This document shows positions 6,861-7,455 of a DNA stretch of 7,455 nucleotides, one piece after another. This DNA comes from Candidatus Dormiibacterota bacterium (GTDB taxonomy: Bacteria > Chloroflexota > Dormibacteria > Aeolococcales > Aeolococcaceae): contig DAIDIX010000086.1 in assembly GCA_027451645.1 (NCBI GenBank), positions 1 through 7,455 of the forward strand. Reading direction: 5' to 3'. Positions within the stretch are counted from its first letter, which is position 1, and every line of letters begins with the position of its first letter. The notes beneath the pieces were generated by a model. The model ran no database searches and was not told where the DNA came from. It saw only the letters and a program-made list of their open reading frames with translations. Both the position numbers and the translations under genes were made by a program.

Positions 6861-7019
6861 AGGGATACAGTCTAGCGCATCTGGAAACATCCAAACGGAC
6901 TACTGGCATGGTCTTCTCCTCACGATGCACATGCCGCAGGTTCCCTCACAGTGCAACCTCCTGATGCGTCATACTTGAGATGTCAGATGATTCATGTGCA
7001 TGCAGTTTGAGAGGGACAG
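6861..7019. promoter_or_regulatory. Divergent intergenic region between lipoprotein and exported-protein genes
   Basis: About 160 nt separate two divergent genes, so promoters for both should lie here. A 9-bp inverted repeat is visible: ATGCACATG at 6925-6933 and CATGTGCAT at 6993-7001. The right arm overlaps the palindrome TGCATGCA (6997-7004). A GAGGAGAAG SD-like stretch lies on the minus strand at 6913-6921. For the plus-strand gene, TTGAGA at 6975-6980 could be a -35 element, but no convincing -10 follows. The region must be regulatory by position; the individual sites are uncertain. Confidence 0.4.
6869..6874 (-). promoter_or_regulatory. Candidate -10 element for the lipoprotein gene
   Basis: On the minus strand TAGACT matches TATAAT at four of six positions, including the key TA...T. 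It lies 8 nt before ATG 6860, which would put the transcription start at or next to the A of the ATG. No good -35 hexamer is visible at 16-18 nt. This is a weak, position-based call. Confidence 0.3.
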
Positions 7020-7455
7020 ATGCTGAGGCGAAGCATCCGCATACTCATTAGCGTGGCAGTACTCCTTGGGAGTGCTGGACTTGTCGGGAAGCCTGTGCAG
7101 GCAAGCGCGCAGACACTGTACATCTCTGGTACGGGATCAAACACCTCAACCTGCACAAATGCAGCCTCGCCATGCCAGTCCCTCTCGTACGCTCTAACCC
7201 AGGCGTCTGCTGGTGACACGATCGTGGTGACGGGCTTTACATATCTCCGGATGGCGCAGGGTCAATCCCCACTTGTCATTCCACAGTCGCTCTCGCCTCT
7301 GACCATTACTGGAGAGGGAGTCAACCCCACGCTTGCACCCACATCGAACGTGACATTCACCATCGATGGACCAGGCATGGTTGTGCCAAGCGGCATGACA
7401 CTCACCATGAACAATGTCAGAATGCTGGATTTCATGACACAGGACAATTACAACG
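7020..7455 (+). CDS. Exported beta-helix/Pmp-like protein, N-terminal part
   Basis: The frame from ATG 7020 stays open for 145 codons to the window edge, so the gene is incomplete at its 3' end. A signal peptide is clear: basic MLRRSIR, a hydrophobic core to about residue 22, and an AXA site (ASA, 28-30) with cleavage before Q31. The mature protein opens LYISGTGS, then C45 and C52 (TSTCTNAASPCQSL), YALTQASAGDTIVVTGF and repeating beta segments such as PLTITGEG and MTLTMNNVRM. The 'G...C...PC.SL..A...A..GDTI.V' pattern is typical of secreted or surface right-handed beta-helix (pectin-lyase-fold, Pmp-like) proteins. GAGGG at 7011-7015 lies 4 nt before the ATG and is a plausible SD. Substrate and anchoring cannot be told because the C-terminus is missing. 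It is divergent from the lipoprotein gene. Confidence 0.8.
   Translation, partial: MLRRSIRILISVAVLLGSAGLVGKPVQASAQTLYISGTGSNTSTCTNAASPCQSLSYALTQASAGDTIVVTGFTYLRMAQGQSPLVIPQSLSPLTITGEGVNPTLAPTSNVTFTIDGPGMVVPSGMTLTMNNVRMLDFMTQDNYN

Overview
The window is bacterial, with compact genes, clear Shine-Dalgarno (SD) sites and a GC content that looks to be in the mid-50s by eye. PNPase, RNase J and a type-4 [4Fe-4S] uracil-DNA glycosylase next to a diacylglycerol-kinase-like gene fit a Terrabacteria-type lineage such as Chloroflexota or a relative. No marker here fixes the phylum, so this placement is an inference.

Layout, left to right. (1) 1-121: the last 39 codons of a gene resembling a diacylglycerol/lipid kinase of the YegS/DagK family. 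(2) 182-448: rpsO (ribosomal protein S15), then a 244-nt leader and pnp (693-2882, polynucleotide phosphorylase), the classic rpsO-pnp pairing. PNPase ends in an unusual tail rich in His, Asp and Glu. (3) A perfect 13-bp hairpin without a U-tract (2895-2926) separates pnp from a type-4 uracil-DNA glycosylase gene (2958-3614). That gene's ATGA overlaps the start of a full-length RNase J gene (3611-5287). (4) 5401-6135: a two-helix membrane protein of the bacterial-PH-like type. (5) 6168-6860, minus strand: an unrecognised lipoprotein, convergent with the membrane-protein gene. (6) 7020 to the end, plus strand: an exported protein with the N-terminus of a beta-helix/Pmp-like family, cut by the window edge and divergent from the lipoprotein.

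The left two thirds is a housekeeping cluster centred on RNA turnover. S15 is a ribosomal protein often co-transcribed with pnp, PNPase degrades RNA 3'->5', and RNase J is a 5'->3' exonuclease/endonuclease. A uracil-excision enzyme is translationally coupled to RNase J and carries a C-terminal QLSLAW peptide that resembles a sliding-clamp-binding motif. The right third encodes envelope or secreted proteins with no evident link to RNA decay.

I found no mobile element, CRISPR array, tRNA or rRNA, and no clear case for a wholly new system. The points most worth a second look are the PNPase tail, the possible clamp motif on the glycosylase, the pnp-udg hairpin and the unusual start region of the lipoprotein gene.
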